DNA of 64,000 bases from Acetobacter peroxydans (GCF_006539345.1 NZ_BJMV01000002.1:245398-309397); one strand, 5' to 3'; positions 19,143 to 29,537 are shown, numbered from the stretch's first letter. The notes: generated by a model not told the origin, from the sequence alone. Program-made: numbers and translations.

Positions 19143-20600
19143 GTGCTGTCGTTTCCTCTTAAGGAGTTGGGTGTTTACGCGCCGGATGAAATGGGTGCGG
19201 TGGACAGGCGCGCGGCCCAGCAGGTCTCTGTAGCTACTCTTATGAACAATGCCGGCCGGGCCGTGGCGCGGGCCATGCGGGCTACCATGAAACCCGCACG
19301 TGTGCTGGTGCTGTGCGGGCCGGGCAATAATGGAGGTGATGGGTATGCCGCTGCCTGCTTCCTGCTGGAGGCTGGCTGGCCCGTTGCTGTGGCGGCCCTC
19401 GCAGAACCAAAGGCCGGGAGTGCTGCCGCCGAAGTGGCGGCGCGTTTTGTGGGGCCACGTGTGCCGTTTGCGGCGGCGGAGGCCGCGCGGGTGGATGTGG
19501 TGGTTGATGCGGTATTTGGTGCGGGTCTCGCGCGGGATGTTGCCGAGCCGGTTGCGGATGTGCTGCGCGCGGCACGTCGCGTTGTGGCGGTTGATGTGCC
19601 ATCGGGCGTGGATGGCGGCACCGGTCAGGTGCGTGGTTATGCGCCCTCGGCTGAGCTGACGGTGACGTTCTGTCGTTACAAGCCCGCCCATCTGCTCTAT
19701 CCCGTGCGGGAGATGATGGGCCGGATCGTGCTGGCGGATATCGGTATGCCGCCTGAAGCGCTGGACGCCCAGCCTCCGCAAACATGGCTGAATGCGCCGG
19801 GGCTGTGGCGCGTGCCGGAACTGACGCCTGAAAGCCATAAATATACGCGCGGTGTTGTCAGTCTTTGTGCTGGAGAGACTATGCCGGGGGCCGCACGGCT
19901 GTGCGCCTCGGGTGCGCGGGCGGCCGGGGCGGGGTTGGTACGTCTGGCGGCAGGTAAGAACGCACCGGCTTTCCGGTTGGGCGATCCGGGTATGATCGTC
20001 GATGATGGGCCGCTGGAGGTGTTGTTGGAGGATGTACGGCGGCATGTCTGGGTCTGCGGGCCGGGCCTGACAGAAGAAGAGGTGACAGGCACGTTGCTGC
20101 GACTGGTTGAAGCCGGGCGTTGCGTATTGGCGGATGCCGGAGCCCTGAGCGCGGCGGCTGGTCAGCCGGATGCGCTCAGGGGAGTCGCTGTCATGACGCC
20201 GCATATCGGAGAGTTCACGGGCGTTTTTGGCGCCGTGGGGGATGATGCGCCAGCACGGGTGCGGCAGGCAGCACGACAGACGGGCGCCGTGGTGGTGCTC
20301 AAGGGAGCCTCCACCCTGATTGCAGCCCCCGATGGGCGTCTGGCCATTAATATTCATGCAACGCCTGCACTGGGTACGGCCGGGTCGGGCGATACATTGT
20401 CAGGAGTGATTGCCGCCATGCTGGCAGCCGGGATGCCGGCATGGGAGGCGGCCTGCGCTGGAGTCTGGCTGCATGGTGAGGCCGGATTGCACGCTGGCCC
20501 ATGGCCCGTGGCGGAGGATCTGGACCGTCACCTCGGGGCGGCCCGTGCAGAGGCTACGCGCCGTCAGCGATTGTCCGGGCGGGAGCAGGGGGTAATATAA
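19143..20600 (+). CDS. nnr: Bifunctional NAD(P)H-hydrate epimerase/dehydratase
   Basis: This metabolite-repair enzyme epimerises damaged R-NAD(P)HX and dehydrates the S-form back to NAD(P)H. The 485-residue protein fuses the N-terminal epimerase (YjeF_N: VLVLCGPGNNGGDGYAAA near residues 53-70, VVDAVFGAGL) to the C-terminal ADP-dependent dehydratase. The dehydratase part has SHKYTRGVVSLCAG, WVCGPGLTEEE, LADAGALSA, MTPHIGEF and LGTAGSGDTLSGVIAAML. The fused form is standard in bacteria. I take the GTG at 19143, six bases after GGGAGG; the frame is open to 19086. It stands divergent from the small membrane protein gene. Confidence 0.92.
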   Translation: MLSFPLKELGVYAPDEMGAVDRRAAQQVSVATLMNNAGRAVARAMRATMKPARVLVLCGPGNNGGDGYAAACFLLEAGWPVAVAALAEPKAGSAAAEVAARFVGPRVPFAAAEAARVDVVVDAVFGAGLARDVAEPVADVLRAARRVVAVDVPSGVDGGTGQVRGYAPSAELTVTFCRYKPAHLLYPVREMMGRIVLADIGMPPEALDAQPPQTWLNAPGLWRVPELTPESHKYTRGVVSLCAGETMPGAARLCASGARAAGAGLVRLAAGKNAPAFRLGDPGMIVDDGPLEVLLEDVRRHVWVCGPGLTEEEVTGTLLRLVEAGRCVLADAGALSAAAGQPDALRGVAVMTPHIGEFTGVFGAVGDDAPARVRQAARQTGAVVVLKGASTLIAAPDGRLAINIHATPALGTAGSGDTLSGVIAAMLAAGMPAWEAACAGVWLHGEAGLHAGPWPVAEDLDRHLGAARAEATRRQRLSGREQGVI

Positions 20601-20691
20601 CGGTTGCAGATTGGGTTCTGTGGCGGGGCTCTCTTGCCGTCTGTTCCGCTTTGAGCTAAACGCACCCATCTTGCGACGGCGAGTAATGCGC

Positions 20692-20776
<85 letters not shown>

Positions 20777-20872
20777 CACAAGTTTCTTGCTCCCGTTCCG
20801 TTCCGTGGCAGCCTGTGGCTGATCCTGCGGGATGTCCGAAGTCTATGATGTACCAAGAGGAAGGCCTGGCCG

Positions 20873-22207
20873 ATGCAGGTAACCGAGACCCTTTCCGAAG
20901 GGCTGAAGCGTGGTTTTACCGTGACAGTTCCGGCTGCGGAACTTGAAGGCAAGCGTGATGCGCGCCTCAAGGAAGTGGCCGCCAACCTGAACCTGCCGGG
21001 TTTCCGTCCGGGCAAGGTGCCTGTGTCTCTGGCGCGCCAGCGTTACGGCGCCGCCGTGTGGGGCGAAGTGATCGAACAGGCCGTGTCCGATTCCATCCGC
21101 GCTGTTTTCGATGAGCGTGGCCTGCGCCCCGCCGGTCAGCCTCAGGTCGATCTGGTCTCCGGTCAGGAAGACAACGGCAAGGATCTGGAATTTAAGGTCG
21201 AGAGCGAAATCCTGCCCGAAATCGCTGTGCCTGACCTCTCCGGTCTGGCCCTGACGCGCCTCAAGGCGACGGTCAGCGACGAAGCGGTTGAAAAGGCTCT
21301 GGCCGATATCGCCCAGCGTGGCCGCACCTTCGAAGTGATCGAGGAAGTGCGCCCCGCAGCCAAGGGTGACGTTGTTGCTATCGACTTCGTGGGCAAGCGC
21401 GATGGCGTGCCGTTCGACGGCGGCACGGCTGAAGACGTGAACGTGGAAATCGGTGGCGAAGGCTTTATCCCCGGTTTTGCCGAGCAGATCGAAGGCATGA
21501 AGCCCGGTGAGGAAAAGATCATCACCGTGACGTTCCCCGCTGATTACGGCGCGGCTGAACTGGCTGGTCAGGAAGCGACTTTCGATATCAAGGCGAAGCA
21601 GCTCAAGAAGGCTGTTGATGCCGAGATCAATGATGAACTGGCCAAGTCGATCGGCTTTGAAAGCCTTGACCAGCTCAAGGAACTGATCAGCAAGCAGATC
21701 AGCGGCGAGTACGACCAGCTTTCCCGTCTGCGGATCAAGCGCGACCTGCTGGATGCGCTGGCTGGCAAGGCTGACTTCGAAGCGCCCGCCGGTATGGTGG
21801 AAAGCGAGTTCCAGCAGATCTGGGCGCGGGTTGAATCCGACCGTAAGGCCGGTCAGCTTGACGACGAAGATAAGGAAAAAGACGAAGACACCCTGCGTGC
21901 GGACTATCGCAAGATTGCCGAACGCCGCGTGAAGCTTGGTCTGCTGCTGGCGGAAATCGGCCGGAAGAACGGGATTACCGTTACGCCGGAAGAGCTGGGC
22001 CGTGCCGTGCGGGCGGAAGCCATGCGCTACCCGGGTCAGGAACAGCAGGTGTTCGAGTTCTTCCAGAAGAACCCGCAGGCTGCTGAAGGCCTGCGTGGGC
22101 CGATCTTCGAAAACAAGGTGGTCGATTACCTGATCGAACTCGCCACGGTGACGGATAAAGAAGTCACCCCGGACGAGCTTTCCGATATTCCGTCAGCGGA
22201 TATCTGA
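20873..22207 (+). CDS. tig: Trigger factor (ribosome-bound chaperone)
   Basis: Trigger factor binds ribosomal protein L23 at the exit tunnel and folds nascent chains. The 444-residue product has the N-terminal ribosome-binding domain with FRPGKVPVSLARQRYG (the GFRxGKxP signature near residues 43-49). A central FKBP-type PPIase domain (about 150-245, GDVVAIDFVGKRDGVPFDGG, FIPGFAEQIEGMKPGEEK) and a long acidic helical C-terminal arm follow. GAGGAAGG precedes the ATG. As in many proteobacteria it heads the tig-clpP-clpX-lon proteostasis group. A terminator separates it from clpP. Confidence 0.97.
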   Translation: MQVTETLSEGLKRGFTVTVPAAELEGKRDARLKEVAANLNLPGFRPGKVPVSLARQRYGAAVWGEVIEQAVSDSIRAVFDERGLRPAGQPQVDLVSGQEDNGKDLEFKVESEILPEIAVPDLSGLALTRLKATVSDEAVEKALADIAQRGRTFEVIEEVRPAAKGDVVAIDFVGKRDGVPFDGGTAEDVNVEIGGEGFIPGFAEQIEGMKPGEEKIITVTFPADYGAAELAGQEATFDIKAKQLKKAVDAEINDELAKSIGFESLDQLKELISKQISGEYDQLSRLRIKRDLLDALAGKADFEAPAGMVESEFQQIWARVESDRKAGQLDDEDKEKDEDTLRADYRKIAERRVKLGLLLAEIGRKNGITVTPEELGRAVRAEAMRYPGQEQQVFEFFQKNPQAAEGLRGPIFENKVVDYLIELATVTDKEVTPDELSDIPSADI

Positions 22208-22219
22208 GAAAACGGCTCT

Positions 22220-22254
22220 GTCCCGCCAGTGTGAACTGGCGGGACATTCTTTTT
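22220..22254 (+). terminator. Rho-independent terminator after tig
   Basis: GTCCCGCCAGT (22220-22230) pairs perfectly with ACTGGCGGGAC (22235-22245) around a GTGA loop, followed by ATTCTTTTT. It lies 13 bases after the trigger factor stop, so clpP needs its own promoter in the 95 bases beyond. Confidence 0.92.
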
Positions 22255-22349
22255 GAGCCTGATTTTCTTTTCCGGGGTGGCATCTTGCCACTTTATCTCT
22301 ATCTTGAAGGAATGAGCCCGCAACCGGTCGCATCCGAAGGAGGCGGTGG

Positions 22350-23042
22350 GTGAGGGACGTTTCAGTTTTTTATACGGGAATGAGTGGCATGAGGGATCGT
22401 GATCCCGTTGAAATTTTCAGCAACGCACTGGTTCCGATGGTGGTCGAGCAGACCTCCAGGGGCGAGCGGGCTTTTGATATCTATTCCCGTCTGCTGCAGG
22501 AACGTATCATTTTTCTGACCGGGCCGGTTTATGATCAGGTGTCCTCGCTGATTTCGGCGCAGCTCCTGTATCTGGAAAGCGTGAACCCGACCAAGGAAAT
22601 CTCTTTCTATATCAATAGCCCCGGTGGGGTCGTGTCAGCCGGTCTGGCTATTTACGACACCATGCAGTATATTCGCAGCCCGGTTAGCACTGTGTGTATC
22701 GGTCAGGCGGCGTCCATGGGTTCGCTCCTTCTGGCCGGTGGTGAAAAGGGGCGGCGCTTTGCCCTGCCTAATGCCCGCGTCATGGTGCATCAGCCTTCAG
22801 GTGGTGCGCAGGGTCAGGCCAGCGATATCGAAATTCAGGCCCGTGAGATTCTCATCATCCGCCAGCGGCTGAACGAGATCTATCGTGAGCATACCGGCCG
22901 GACGCTTGAGGAAATCGAGCAGAAACTCGAGCGTGACACCTATATGTCAGCAGAAGAAGCGCAGTCTTTCGGGATTGTGGATGAAGTCATCACCCGTCAT
23001 AGCGCAACGCAGGCGGACAAGAAGGATAAAGATCATCCCTGA
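22350..23042 (+). CDS. clpP: ATP-dependent Clp protease proteolytic subunit
   Basis: ClpP is the serine peptidase tetradecamer that degrades substrates unfolded by ClpX or ClpA. The catalytic serine is in [14 protein letters not shown], the His in [12 protein letters not shown] and the Asp in [26 protein letters not shown] lies six bases before a GTG at 22350, giving 230 residues. Many ClpPs begin near [22 protein letters not shown], corresponding to in-frame ATGs at 22380 and 22389 here. The GTG adds a short propeptide-like head ([10 protein letters not shown]) and is favoured by the ribosome binding site. clpX follows after 120 bases. Confidence 0.96.
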   Translation: MRDVSVFYTGMSGMRDRDPVEIFSNALVPMVVEQTSRGERAFDIYSRLLQERIIFLTGPVYDQVSSLISAQLLYLESVNPTKEISFYINSPGGVVSAGLAIYDTMQYIRSPVSTVCIGQAASMGSLLLAGGEKGRRFALPNARVMVHQPSGGAQGQASDIEIQAREILIIRQRLNEIYREHTGRTLEEIEQKLERDTYMSAEEAQSFGIVDEVITRHSATQADKKDKDHP

Positions 23043-23162
23043 TCTGGCATACTTTGAACTTCCTGTTACATTAAGGGAGTGTGCCGCTGATTTTTGGGCG
23101 GAAAAAGACCGGAACGCGGTTCCTGGTTTTGTGGAACCTTGGATGATCGAGGGAGGAGACCG

Positions 23163-24428
23163 ATGAACGCGAAGTCCGGTGATTCCAAAAACACGCTGTA
23201 TTGCTCTTTCTGTGGCAAGTCGCAGCATGAGGTGCGGAAGCTGATTGCCGGCCCGACCGTGTTCATCTGTGATGAATGCGTGGAACTCTGCATGGATATC
23301 ATCCGTGAAGAGAACAAGACATCTCTGGTCAAGTCGCGCGAGGGGGTGCCGACACCGCGGGAAATCTGCAAGGTGTTGGATGATTATGTTATCGGGCAGA
23401 TGCAGGCCAAGAAGGTACTGTCCGTTGCGGTGCATAACCACTACAAGCGTCTGACCCAGGTGGCCAAGGCTGGCGAAGTCGAAATCGCCAAGTCCAACAT
23501 CCTGCTGGTCGGCCCGACGGGTTCGGGCAAGACATTGCTGGCCCAGACACTGGCCCGCATTCTGGATGTGCCTTTCACCATGGCGGATGCCACGACGCTG
23601 ACTGAAGCCGGGTACGTGGGTGAGGATGTTGAAAACATCATCCTCAAGCTGCTGCAGGCGTCTGATTACAATGTGGAGCGGGCGCAGCGCGGCATTGTCT
23701 ACATCGACGAAATCGACAAGATTTCCAAGAAGTCGGATAATCCGTCCATCCCCCGCGATGTCAGTGGCGAAGGCGTGCAGCAGGCGCTGCTCAAGCTGAT
23801 GGAAGGGACGGTGGCTTCCGTTCCGCCGCAGGGTGGGCGCAAGCATCCGCAGCAGGAATTCCTGCAGGTGGATACCACCAACATGCTCTTCATCTGCGGT
23901 GGGGCTTTTGCCGGTCTGGACAAGATCATCTCCGCGCGCGGCAAGGGCACCAGCATTGGCTTCGGGGCCGATGTTCGCTCGCCGGATGAACGCCGGACGG
24001 GTGAAATCCTGCATGATGTGGAGCCTGAAGACCTGATGAAGTTCGGGCTTATTCCCGAATTTATCGGGCGTCTGCCGGTTCTCGCAACTCTGGGCGATCT
24101 GGACGAAGCGGCTCTGATCAAGATCCTGACCGAGCCCAAGAACGCTCTGGTCAAGCAGTATCAGCGCCTGTTCCAGATGGAAGACGTGCAGTTGACCTTT
24201 ACGGATGACGCGCTCAAGGCCATTGCCGACCGCGCGATCGTGCGTAAAACTGGGGCTCGTGGTCTGCGTTCCATTATGGAAAGCATTCTCATGTCCACCA
24301 TGTTCGACCTGCCAGGTCTGGATAATGTGGAGGAAGTGGTGGTCAACCGCGAGGTGGCGGATGGCAAGACCAGTCCGGTCTATGTCTACGGACAAAAAAA
24401 GGAACTGCCGACGGAGCAGTCGGCCTGA
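23163..24428 (+). CDS. clpX: ATP-dependent Clp protease ATP-binding subunit ClpX
   Basis: ClpX is the AAA+ unfoldase that recognises tagged or misfolded proteins and feeds ClpP. The 421-residue product has the N-terminal zinc-binding domain ([12 protein letters not shown], then [10 protein letters not shown]). The AAA+ module shows Walker [19 protein letters not shown], Walker [12 protein letters not shown], the pore loop GYVGEDVE and the IGF loop IGFGADVR, which docks on ClpP. The ATG at 23163 has GGGAGGAG upstream. It is followed by a terminator before lon. Confidence 0.97.
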   Translation: MNAKSGDSKNTLYCSFCGKSQHEVRKLIAGPTVFICDECVELCMDIIREENKTSLVKSREGVPTPREICKVLDDYVIGQMQAKKVLSVAVHNHYKRLTQVAKAGEVEIAKSNILLVGPTGSGKTLLAQTLARILDVPFTMADATTLTEAGYVGEDVENIILKLLQASDYNVERAQRGIVYIDEIDKISKKSDNPSIPRDVSGEGVQQALLKLMEGTVASVPPQGGRKHPQQEFLQVDTTNMLFICGGAFAGLDKIISARGKGTSIGFGADVRSPDERRTGEILHDVEPEDLMKFGLIPEFIGRLPVLATLGDLDEAALIKILTEPKNALVKQYQRLFQMEDVQLTFTDDALKAIADRAIVRKTGARGLRSIMESILMSTMFDLPGLDNVEEVVVNREVADGKTSPVYVYGQKKELPTEQSA

Positions 24429-24446
24429 GAAGGCCTGTGGTCCGGT

Positions 24447-24482
24447 AACCGTGCCAGCCGTCTGAGTTGGCACGGTTTTTAT
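24447..24482 (+). terminator. Rho-independent terminator after clpX
   Basis: AACCGTGCCA (24447-24456) and TGGCACGGTT (24468-24477) form a 10-bp stem, followed by a T-run. It ends the clpP-clpX unit ahead of lon. Confidence 0.9.
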
Positions 24483-24629
24483 TCTGGCCCCCTATTGCGC
24501 CGGGGTTATGGCGTTGCAACATACAAGAAAGTATAGCCCTTTCCCGTAGGCGGAGGGGGCGGACAGACTTCAGGCGTGCCGCCTGGCGGGCGCACGGAGT
24601 TCGATCGTCCTTGTCAGGAGGTCTTGATA

Positions 24630-27131
24630 ATGTCTGAAAACGAAAAACCCGTTACACGGCGTCGTCGCAAGGCGGTCGTATCTGATGTGCCCGCGACTGA
24701 GGCTGTCCAGCCGCAGGCAGGCAAGAAAACGAGCGGGCGTAAAGCTGCGACCACGCATGTGGCGGTGCTGCCGCTGCGCGATATTGTCGTGTTCCCGCAT
24801 ATGATCGTGCCGCTGTTCGTCGGTCGGGAAAAATCGGTGAAGGCGCTCGAATCGGTCAGGCAGGACGATCATCATATCCTGCTGGTGGCGCAGAGAGATG
24901 CCGCCCAGGATGACCCGGGTGTGGATGATATCTATACGGTCGGGACGCTCTCCACCATTCTGCAACTGCTTAAGCTGCCCGATGGCACCGTGAAGGTGCT
25001 GATGGAAGGCGTTAAGCGTGTGCGCGTCAAAGCCATGCACGACCGACAGGGCTATTTTGAGGCGGATGTGGAGGATATGCCCGAGCATCCGGCTCAGGGG
25101 GCCGAGGCGGAGGCGCTTGGTCGCTCGATCGTGTCGCAGTTTGAGCAGTATATGAAGCTCAACAAGAAGATCGCACCCGAGGTGCTGGTTTCTTTGAACC
25201 AGATCAGCGATCTGTCGAAGCTGGCCGATACAGTAACCAGCCATCTGAACCTCAAGATCGCGGAAAAGCAGGAAATTCTTGAGCTGCCGACGGTTGCCGC
25301 ACAGCTTGAGAAAATTTTCGGCCATATCGAAGCCGAGATCGACGTGCTGCAGGTGGAGAAGAAAATCCGCAACCGCGTCAAACGGCAGATGGAAAAAACC
25401 CAGCGCGAGTACTATCTGAACGAGCAGCTCAAAGCCATTCAGAAGGAACTGGGCGAGGGTGAGGACGGCCGAGACGAGACCGCCGAGATCGAGGAAAAGA
25501 TTGCCAAGGCGAAGCTCCCTCGTGAGGCGCGTGAGAAAGCTGTCAGCGAGCTGAAGAAGCTGCGTGGCATGAGCGCCATGTCCGCCGAATCTACGGTGGT
25601 GCGGAACTATCTGGACTGGATTGTCAGTATCCCGTGGAAAAAGCGCACGAAGGTTCGCCACGACCTGCATGAAGCCGAGGCGATTCTCGATGCCGATCAC
25701 TACGGCCTGGAGAAGGTCAAGGAACGCATTCTCGAATATCTGGCGGTGCAAAGCCGTTCACAGAAGCTCAAGGGGCCGATTCTGTGCCTCGTAGGGCCGC
25801 CGGGCGTGGGTAAGACCTCGCTGGCGCGTTCCATCGCCAAGGCAACGGGGCGACACTATGTCCGCATGTCTCTGGGCGGCGTGCGTGACGAGGCCGAAAT
25901 TCGTGGCCATAGGCGTACCTATATCGGCTCCATGCCGGGCAAGATCATTCAGGGTATGAAGAAGGCCAAGGTTTCCAACCCGCTCTTCCTGCTTGATGAA
26001 ATCGACAAGCTCGGTGCCGACTGGCGCGGTGACCCGGCTTCTGCCTTGCTGGAAGTGCTGGACCCTGAGCAGAATGCGACATTCGCGGATCATTATCTGG
26101 AAGTGGATTACGATCTGTCGGACGTCATGTTCGTCACCACGGCGAATAGTCTGGACATGCCTCAGCCGCTGCTGGACCGCATGGAGGTTATCCGCCTCTC
26201 CGGCTACACTGAGGATGAAAAAGTTCAGATTGCCCGTAAGCATCTGATTTCAAAGCAGATTGAGGCGCATAACCTCAAGGCAGGGGAGTGGTCGATTACA
26301 GACGAAGCCCTGCGGGATGTTATTCGTTACTACACGCGTGAGGCGGGTGTACGTAGTCTCGAGCGTGAGCTTGCGCGTCTGGCACGCAAGGCGGTCAAGG
26401 AGATCGTAACCGGCAAGGCCCAGAGCATTACGGTTACGCCGGAAAACCTTGAAACCTACGCAGGTGTGCGCCGCTTCCATTACGGCGAGACGGAAGCCGA
26501 GGACATGGTGGGCGTGGTGACGGGGCTGGCCTGGACAGAGGTGGGCGGGGAAATCCTGACCATTGAAAGCGTCATGGTGCCCGGCAAGGGTGGCGTGGTG
26601 GAAACAGGCAAGCTGGGTGACGTGATGAAGGAGAGCATTTCAGCGGCTTATTCCTTCGTGCGGAGTCGGGCGACACACTTCGGAATCGTACCGACCGTGT
26701 TCGAGAAACGCAGTTTCCACGTGCATGTGCCGGAAGGGGCGACTCCTAAAGATGGGCCTTCGGCCGGGGTTGCGATGGTCACATCGCTGGTGAGCGTGCT
26801 CACGGGTATTCCGGTTCGGCGTGACGTCGCCATGACGGGTGAAATCACGCTCAGAGGACGTGTTCTGGCCATTGGTGGTCTTAAGGAAAAGTTACTGGCA
26901 GCCCTGCGCTCAGGCATCCGTACGGTTTTCATTCCCAAGGAAAACGAGAAAGATCTCGTTGAAATTCCTGACAATGTGAAGGAGGGGCTGGAAATTGTGC
27001 CCGTTTCGCATGTGGATGAGGTATTGGCGCGCGCGTTAACGCGTCAGCCTCAGCCCATTGTTTGGGACGAGGTGGCCGATCTTGTGCCTGCGGGAGGTGA
27101 TGCCGCAGTATCAAGGGTGCTGCCGCACTAA
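24630..27131 (+). CDS. lon: ATP-dependent Lon protease
   Basis: Lon degrades misfolded and short-lived regulatory proteins in the cytoplasm. The 833-residue product has the substrate-binding N-domain (VAVLPLRDIVVFPHMIVPLFVGR), a coiled-coil linker, and an AAA+ module with Walker A VGPPGVGKTSLARS and Walker B NPLFLLDEIDKLG. The C-terminal protease domain has catalytic Ser in PKDGPSAGVAM and Lys in GGLKEKLLAALR. The ATG at 24630 has AGGAGGT at good spacing. The upstream in-frame extension to 24576 has no family similarity. A basic tract near residues 7-30 precedes the N-domain. hupB follows on the same strand. Confidence 0.97.
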   Translation: MSENEKPVTRRRRKAVVSDVPATEAVQPQAGKKTSGRKAATTHVAVLPLRDIVVFPHMIVPLFVGREKSVKALESVRQDDHHILLVAQRDAAQDDPGVDDIYTVGTLSTILQLLKLPDGTVKVLMEGVKRVRVKAMHDRQGYFEADVEDMPEHPAQGAEAEALGRSIVSQFEQYMKLNKKIAPEVLVSLNQISDLSKLADTVTSHLNLKIAEKQEILELPTVAAQLEKIFGHIEAEIDVLQVEKKIRNRVKRQMEKTQREYYLNEQLKAIQKELGEGEDGRDETAEIEEKIAKAKLPREAREKAVSELKKLRGMSAMSAESTVVRNYLDWIVSIPWKKRTKVRHDLHEAEAILDADHYGLEKVKERILEYLAVQSRSQKLKGPILCLVGPPGVGKTSLARSIAKATGRHYVRMSLGGVRDEAEIRGHRRTYIGSMPGKIIQGMKKAKVSNPLFLLDEIDKLGADWRGDPASALLEVLDPEQNATFADHYLEVDYDLSDVMFVTTANSLDMPQPLLDRMEVIRLSGYTEDEKVQIARKHLISKQIEAHNLKAGEWSITDEALRDVIRYYTREAGVRSLERELARLARKAVKEIVTGKAQSITVTPENLETYAGVRRFHYGETEAEDMVGVVTGLAWTEVGGEILTIESVMVPGKGGVVETGKLGDVMKESISAAYSFVRSRATHFGIVPTVFEKRSFHVHVPEGATPKDGPSAGVAMVTSLVSVLTGIPVRRDVAMTGEITLRGRVLAIGGLKEKLLAALRSGIRTVFIPKENEKDLVEIPDNVKEGLEIVPVSHVDEVLARALTRQPQPIVWDEVADLVPAGGDAAVSRVLPH

Positions 27132-27170
27132 GCAAAATGCGCGGCAACGAGTAAAGTTACGATTGCTCGG

Positions 27171-27199
27171 TTGACGTAGGAAAAAACGGCTGCATAGTG
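27171..27199 (+). promoter_or_regulatory. Candidate sigma-70-type promoter of hupB
   Basis: TTGACG (27171-27176), a 17-base spacer and ATAGTG (27194-27199) lie about 70 bases before the hupB start, in the 138-base gap after lon. The -35 is good and the -10 modest. Lon and HU often have separate promoters. Confidence 0.45.
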
Positions 27200-27269
27200 C
27201 GGCAGGTAGCGGGCAGGCCGAGCAATACGGGCTGCCGCACCAGGAAATAGAGAAAGCGAAAGGCGTAAC

Positions 27270-27557
27270 ATGGAGAAGCCGCTCAACAAGCAGGAACTGG
27301 TCTCAGCCGTGGCTGAGGCGGTTGATCTGCCCAAGGCAAAGGCCGGAGAAGTGGTCGACGCCGTATTCGGTGCCATCGAGAAGGCCCTTGCCAAAAAGCA
27401 GGAAGTGCGTCTGGTCGGCTTTGGTACGTTCGTAACTGCCACGCGTAAGGCGGCTAAGGGCCGCAACCCGCGCACGGGTGAGGAAATCGATATTCCGGCT
27501 TCCACCTCTGTGCGCTTCAAGCCTGGCAAGGCTCTGAAGGACGCCGTCAGCAACTAA
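27270..27557 (+). CDS. hupB: HU-family DNA-binding protein
   Basis: HU bends and compacts DNA as a dimer. The 95-residue protein has the family layout: helical dimerisation part (MEKPLNKQELVSAVAEAVDLPKAKAGEVVDAVF), the signature GFGTFVTATRKAAKGRNPRTGEEIDIPAS forming the DNA-embracing arm with its tip proline, and the C-terminal VRFKPGKALKDAV. The position directly after lon matches many proteobacteria, where the gene is hupB. A terminator follows closely. Confidence 0.95.
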   Translation: MEKPLNKQELVSAVAEAVDLPKAKAGEVVDAVFGAIEKALAKKQEVRLVGFGTFVTATRKAAKGRNPRTGEEIDIPASTSVRFKPGKALKDAVSN

Positions 27558-27575
27558 AGTCTGACAGCGTTTTTT

Positions 27576-27624
27576 GACGGCCGACATCTCCTTGTAAAAA
27601 AGGGGTTGTCGGCCGTTTTTATTT
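27576..27624 (+). terminator. Rho-independent terminator after hupB
   Basis: ACGGCCGACA (27577-27586) pairs with TGTCGGCCGT (27607-27616) and is extended by weaker internal pairing. It is followed by a TTTTTATTT tract. It lies about 20 bases after the hupB stop and just before tRNA-Val. Confidence 0.88.
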
Positions 27625-27640
27625 GTGACACATAAGCCCC

Positions 27641-27715
27641 GGGCGATTAGCTTAGCGGTAGAGCATCTCGTTTACACCGAGAGGGTCGGCGGTTCGATCC
27701 CGTCATCGCCCACCA
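27641..27715 (+). tRNA. tRNA-Val (anticodon TAC)
   Basis: The 75-base gene has a perfect acceptor stem GGGCGAT/ATCGCCC and D-arm AGCTTAGCGGTAGAGC. The anticodon stem TCTCG/CGAGA has loop TTTACAC, giving anticodon TAC. It has T-loop GTTCGATCC and an encoded CCA. It reads GUA and related valine codons. The roughly 185 bases that follow are AT-rich and must carry the nuo promoter; I could not pick out a convincing -35/-10 pair there. Confidence 0.96.
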
Positions 27716-27902
27716 TAAATTCCCTTAAAATTCATTTATACACTGCATGGATGCGTAATGCCTTATAAGGCATTTTATGAACCATTTATGCCAAGTGCGC
27801 GGCGTTTTATTCAGGCTGCGTTATTCACAGGAAAGTGGCTATAGTTTGATCAGAACGGGCATGGTCGTATGCTCCTGTCGGGTCTAGGGTAAAGTGTAAT
27901 TG

Positions 27903-28307
27903 ATGGAAGCGGTTGTGCTTCCGACCCTGTGGGAGCCCCTGATGCAGTCTGTTTTAAGTGACTATGCTCCGGTTCTTGTTTTTGGCGGCATTTCGGTCGT
28001 TATTGCGGCGGCCATGCTTGGTATGGCGCTCGTATGCGGCCACCAGAAACCCAATCCTGAAAAACTGACCGCGTACGAATGCGGGTTTGGCGCATTTGAT
28101 GATGCGCGGCGTCGTTTCGATGTTCGTTTTTATCTCGTTGCCATTCTCTTCATTATTTTTGATCTGGAAGTGGCTTTTCTGTTCCCGTGGGCTATCAGTC
28201 TGGGGCGGATCGGGCTGTTCGGATTTTTGTCCATGCTGGGCTTCCTGAGCGTTCTCGGTATCGGGTTCCTGTATGAATGGCGCAAAGGCGCGCTGGATTG
28301 GGATTGA
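27903..28307 (+). CDS. nuoA: NADH-quinone oxidoreductase subunit A
   Basis: NuoA is a three-helix membrane subunit of complex I near the quinone site. The 134-residue product shows membrane segments near residues 18-45, 70-95 and 100-125. It also carries the family motif [43 protein letters not shown], whose loop cysteine is conserved. It opens the nuo operon. An in-frame TTG at 27900 directly precedes the ATG at 27903, and a later ATG at 27942 is also possible. nuoB begins eight bases after the stop. Confidence 0.95.
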   Translation: MEAVVLPTLWEPLMQSVLSDYAPVLVFGGISVVIAAAMLGMALVCGHQKPNPEKLTAYECGFGAFDDARRRFDVRFYLVAILFIIFDLEVAFLFPWAISLGRIGLFGFLSMLGFLSVLGIGFLYEWRKGALDWD

Positions 28308-28315
28308 GGGAGGGC

Positions 28316-28885
28316 ATGGTCGTGAGTGCTGGGCAGAATCAGGACGCCATTTTATGGAATCGCGAGGCCCTGCCTCCCGGGCCTGAGCAGGATGCGGTGG
28401 TGCGGGGTATTACCGGCGTGCTGGCGGAAAAAGGCTTTGTTGTCGCCAGTCTGGACAAGCTGGTGAACTGGGGTCGCACTGGTAGCCTGTGGCCGATGTC
28501 CTTCGGATTGGCATGTTGTGCGGTGGAAATGATTCACGCCTACATGCCGCGCTATGATCTTGACCGGATGGGTATTATCCCGCGCGGTTCGCCGCGTCAG
28601 TCGGACGTGATGATTGTGGCGGGCACCCTCACCAACAAAATGGCTCCGGTGCTGCGTCGTCTTTACGAGCAGATGGCCGAGCCACGCTGGGTTATTTCCA
28701 TGGGCTCCTGCGCCAATGGTGGGGGGTATTACCATTACTCCTATTCCGTGGTGCGCGGGTGCGACCGGATTGTGCCGGTCGATGTTTATGTGCCCGGCTG
28801 CCCGCCCACGGCCGAGGCGCTGATTTACGGCATTATGCTGCTACAGAAGAAAATCCGCCGGACAGGGACCATTCTCCGTGGCTGA
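28316..28885 (+). CDS. nuoB: NADH-quinone oxidoreductase subunit B
   Basis: NuoB carries the terminal 4Fe-4S cluster N2, which hands electrons to quinone. The 189-residue product contains the cluster ligands in [10 protein letters not shown] (tandem cysteines), [18 protein letters not shown] and [15 protein letters not shown]. The ribosome binding site AGGGAGGG (28307-28314) is too close to the ATG at 28316 and better spaced for the GTG at 28322, so the true start may be two codons later. The stop overlaps nuoC by eight bases. Confidence 0.96.
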   Translation: MVVSAGQNQDAILWNREALPPGPEQDAVVRGITGVLAEKGFVVASLDKLVNWGRTGSLWPMSFGLACCAVEMIHAYMPRYDLDRMGIIPRGSPRQSDVMIVAGTLTNKMAPVLRRLYEQMAEPRWVISMGSCANGGGYYHYSYSVVRGCDRIVPVDVYVPGCPPTAEALIYGIMLLQKKIRRTGTILRG

Positions 28886-29537
28886 TCTAAGCATTAATCC
28901 GCGTCAGGGCCGCCTTGAAGGGCAGCTTGGCGCGATGGCCTTCACCTTCATGTCGTCATGGCCGCATGTATCTTCCGCTGAGGTGGAAAAAGGTGAGCTG
29001 GTTGTCAGAATCGCGCGCAACCACTTGCTGGAATTCCTGAGCGCGCTGCGGGATGACCCGCGCTACCATTTTGAGCAGCTTATGGATCTGTGCGGGGTGG
29101 ACTGGCCCCAGCGGGCCGAGCGGTTTGATGTGGTCTATAACCTGCTGTCCGTCACCTATAACCGGCGCATACGGGTTATTGTTACGACCAGCGAGCAGGA
29201 GCCTGTACCGTCCGTCCATCATCTGTGGCCCTGCGCCACATGGTGGGAGCGTGAGTGCTACGACCTGTTTGGCGTCATGTTCTCCGGCCAGCCTGATTTA
29301 CGGCGTATTCTTACCGATAACGGCTTTGAAGGGCATCCGTTGCGCAAGGACTTCCCGCTGAGCGGGTATGAAGAAGTCCGCTACGATGTCGAGCGCAGGC
29401 AGGTGGTCAAGGAGCCCGTGTCGCTTACTCAGGATTTCCGGGACTTTGACTTTGTCTCTCCGTGGGAAGGGATTCTGACGCTGCCGGGTGATGAAAAGGC
29501 GCATGAAGTCCGTCAGGGCATGAAGAGGGGAATCTGA
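28878..29537 (+). CDS. nuoC: NADH-quinone oxidoreductase subunit C
   Basis: NuoC is the 30-kDa-type peripheral-arm subunit that packs on NuoD. The 219-residue protein contains the signature [47 protein letters not shown] (near residues 120-170). The start is GTG, overlapping nuoB by eight bases. The stop and the nuoD start share one base, so translation is coupled. NuoC and NuoD are separate here, unlike the fused NuoCD of enterobacteria. Confidence 0.96.
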   Translation: MADLSINPRQGRLEGQLGAMAFTFMSSWPHVSSAEVEKGELVVRIARNHLLEFLSALRDDPRYHFEQLMDLCGVDWPQRAERFDVVYNLLSVTYNRRIRVIVTTSEQEPVPSVHHLWPCATWWERECYDLFGVMFSGQPDLRRILTDNGFEGHPLRKDFPLSGYEEVRYDVERRQVVKEPVSLTQDFRDFDFVSPWEGILTLPGDEKAHEVRQGMKRGI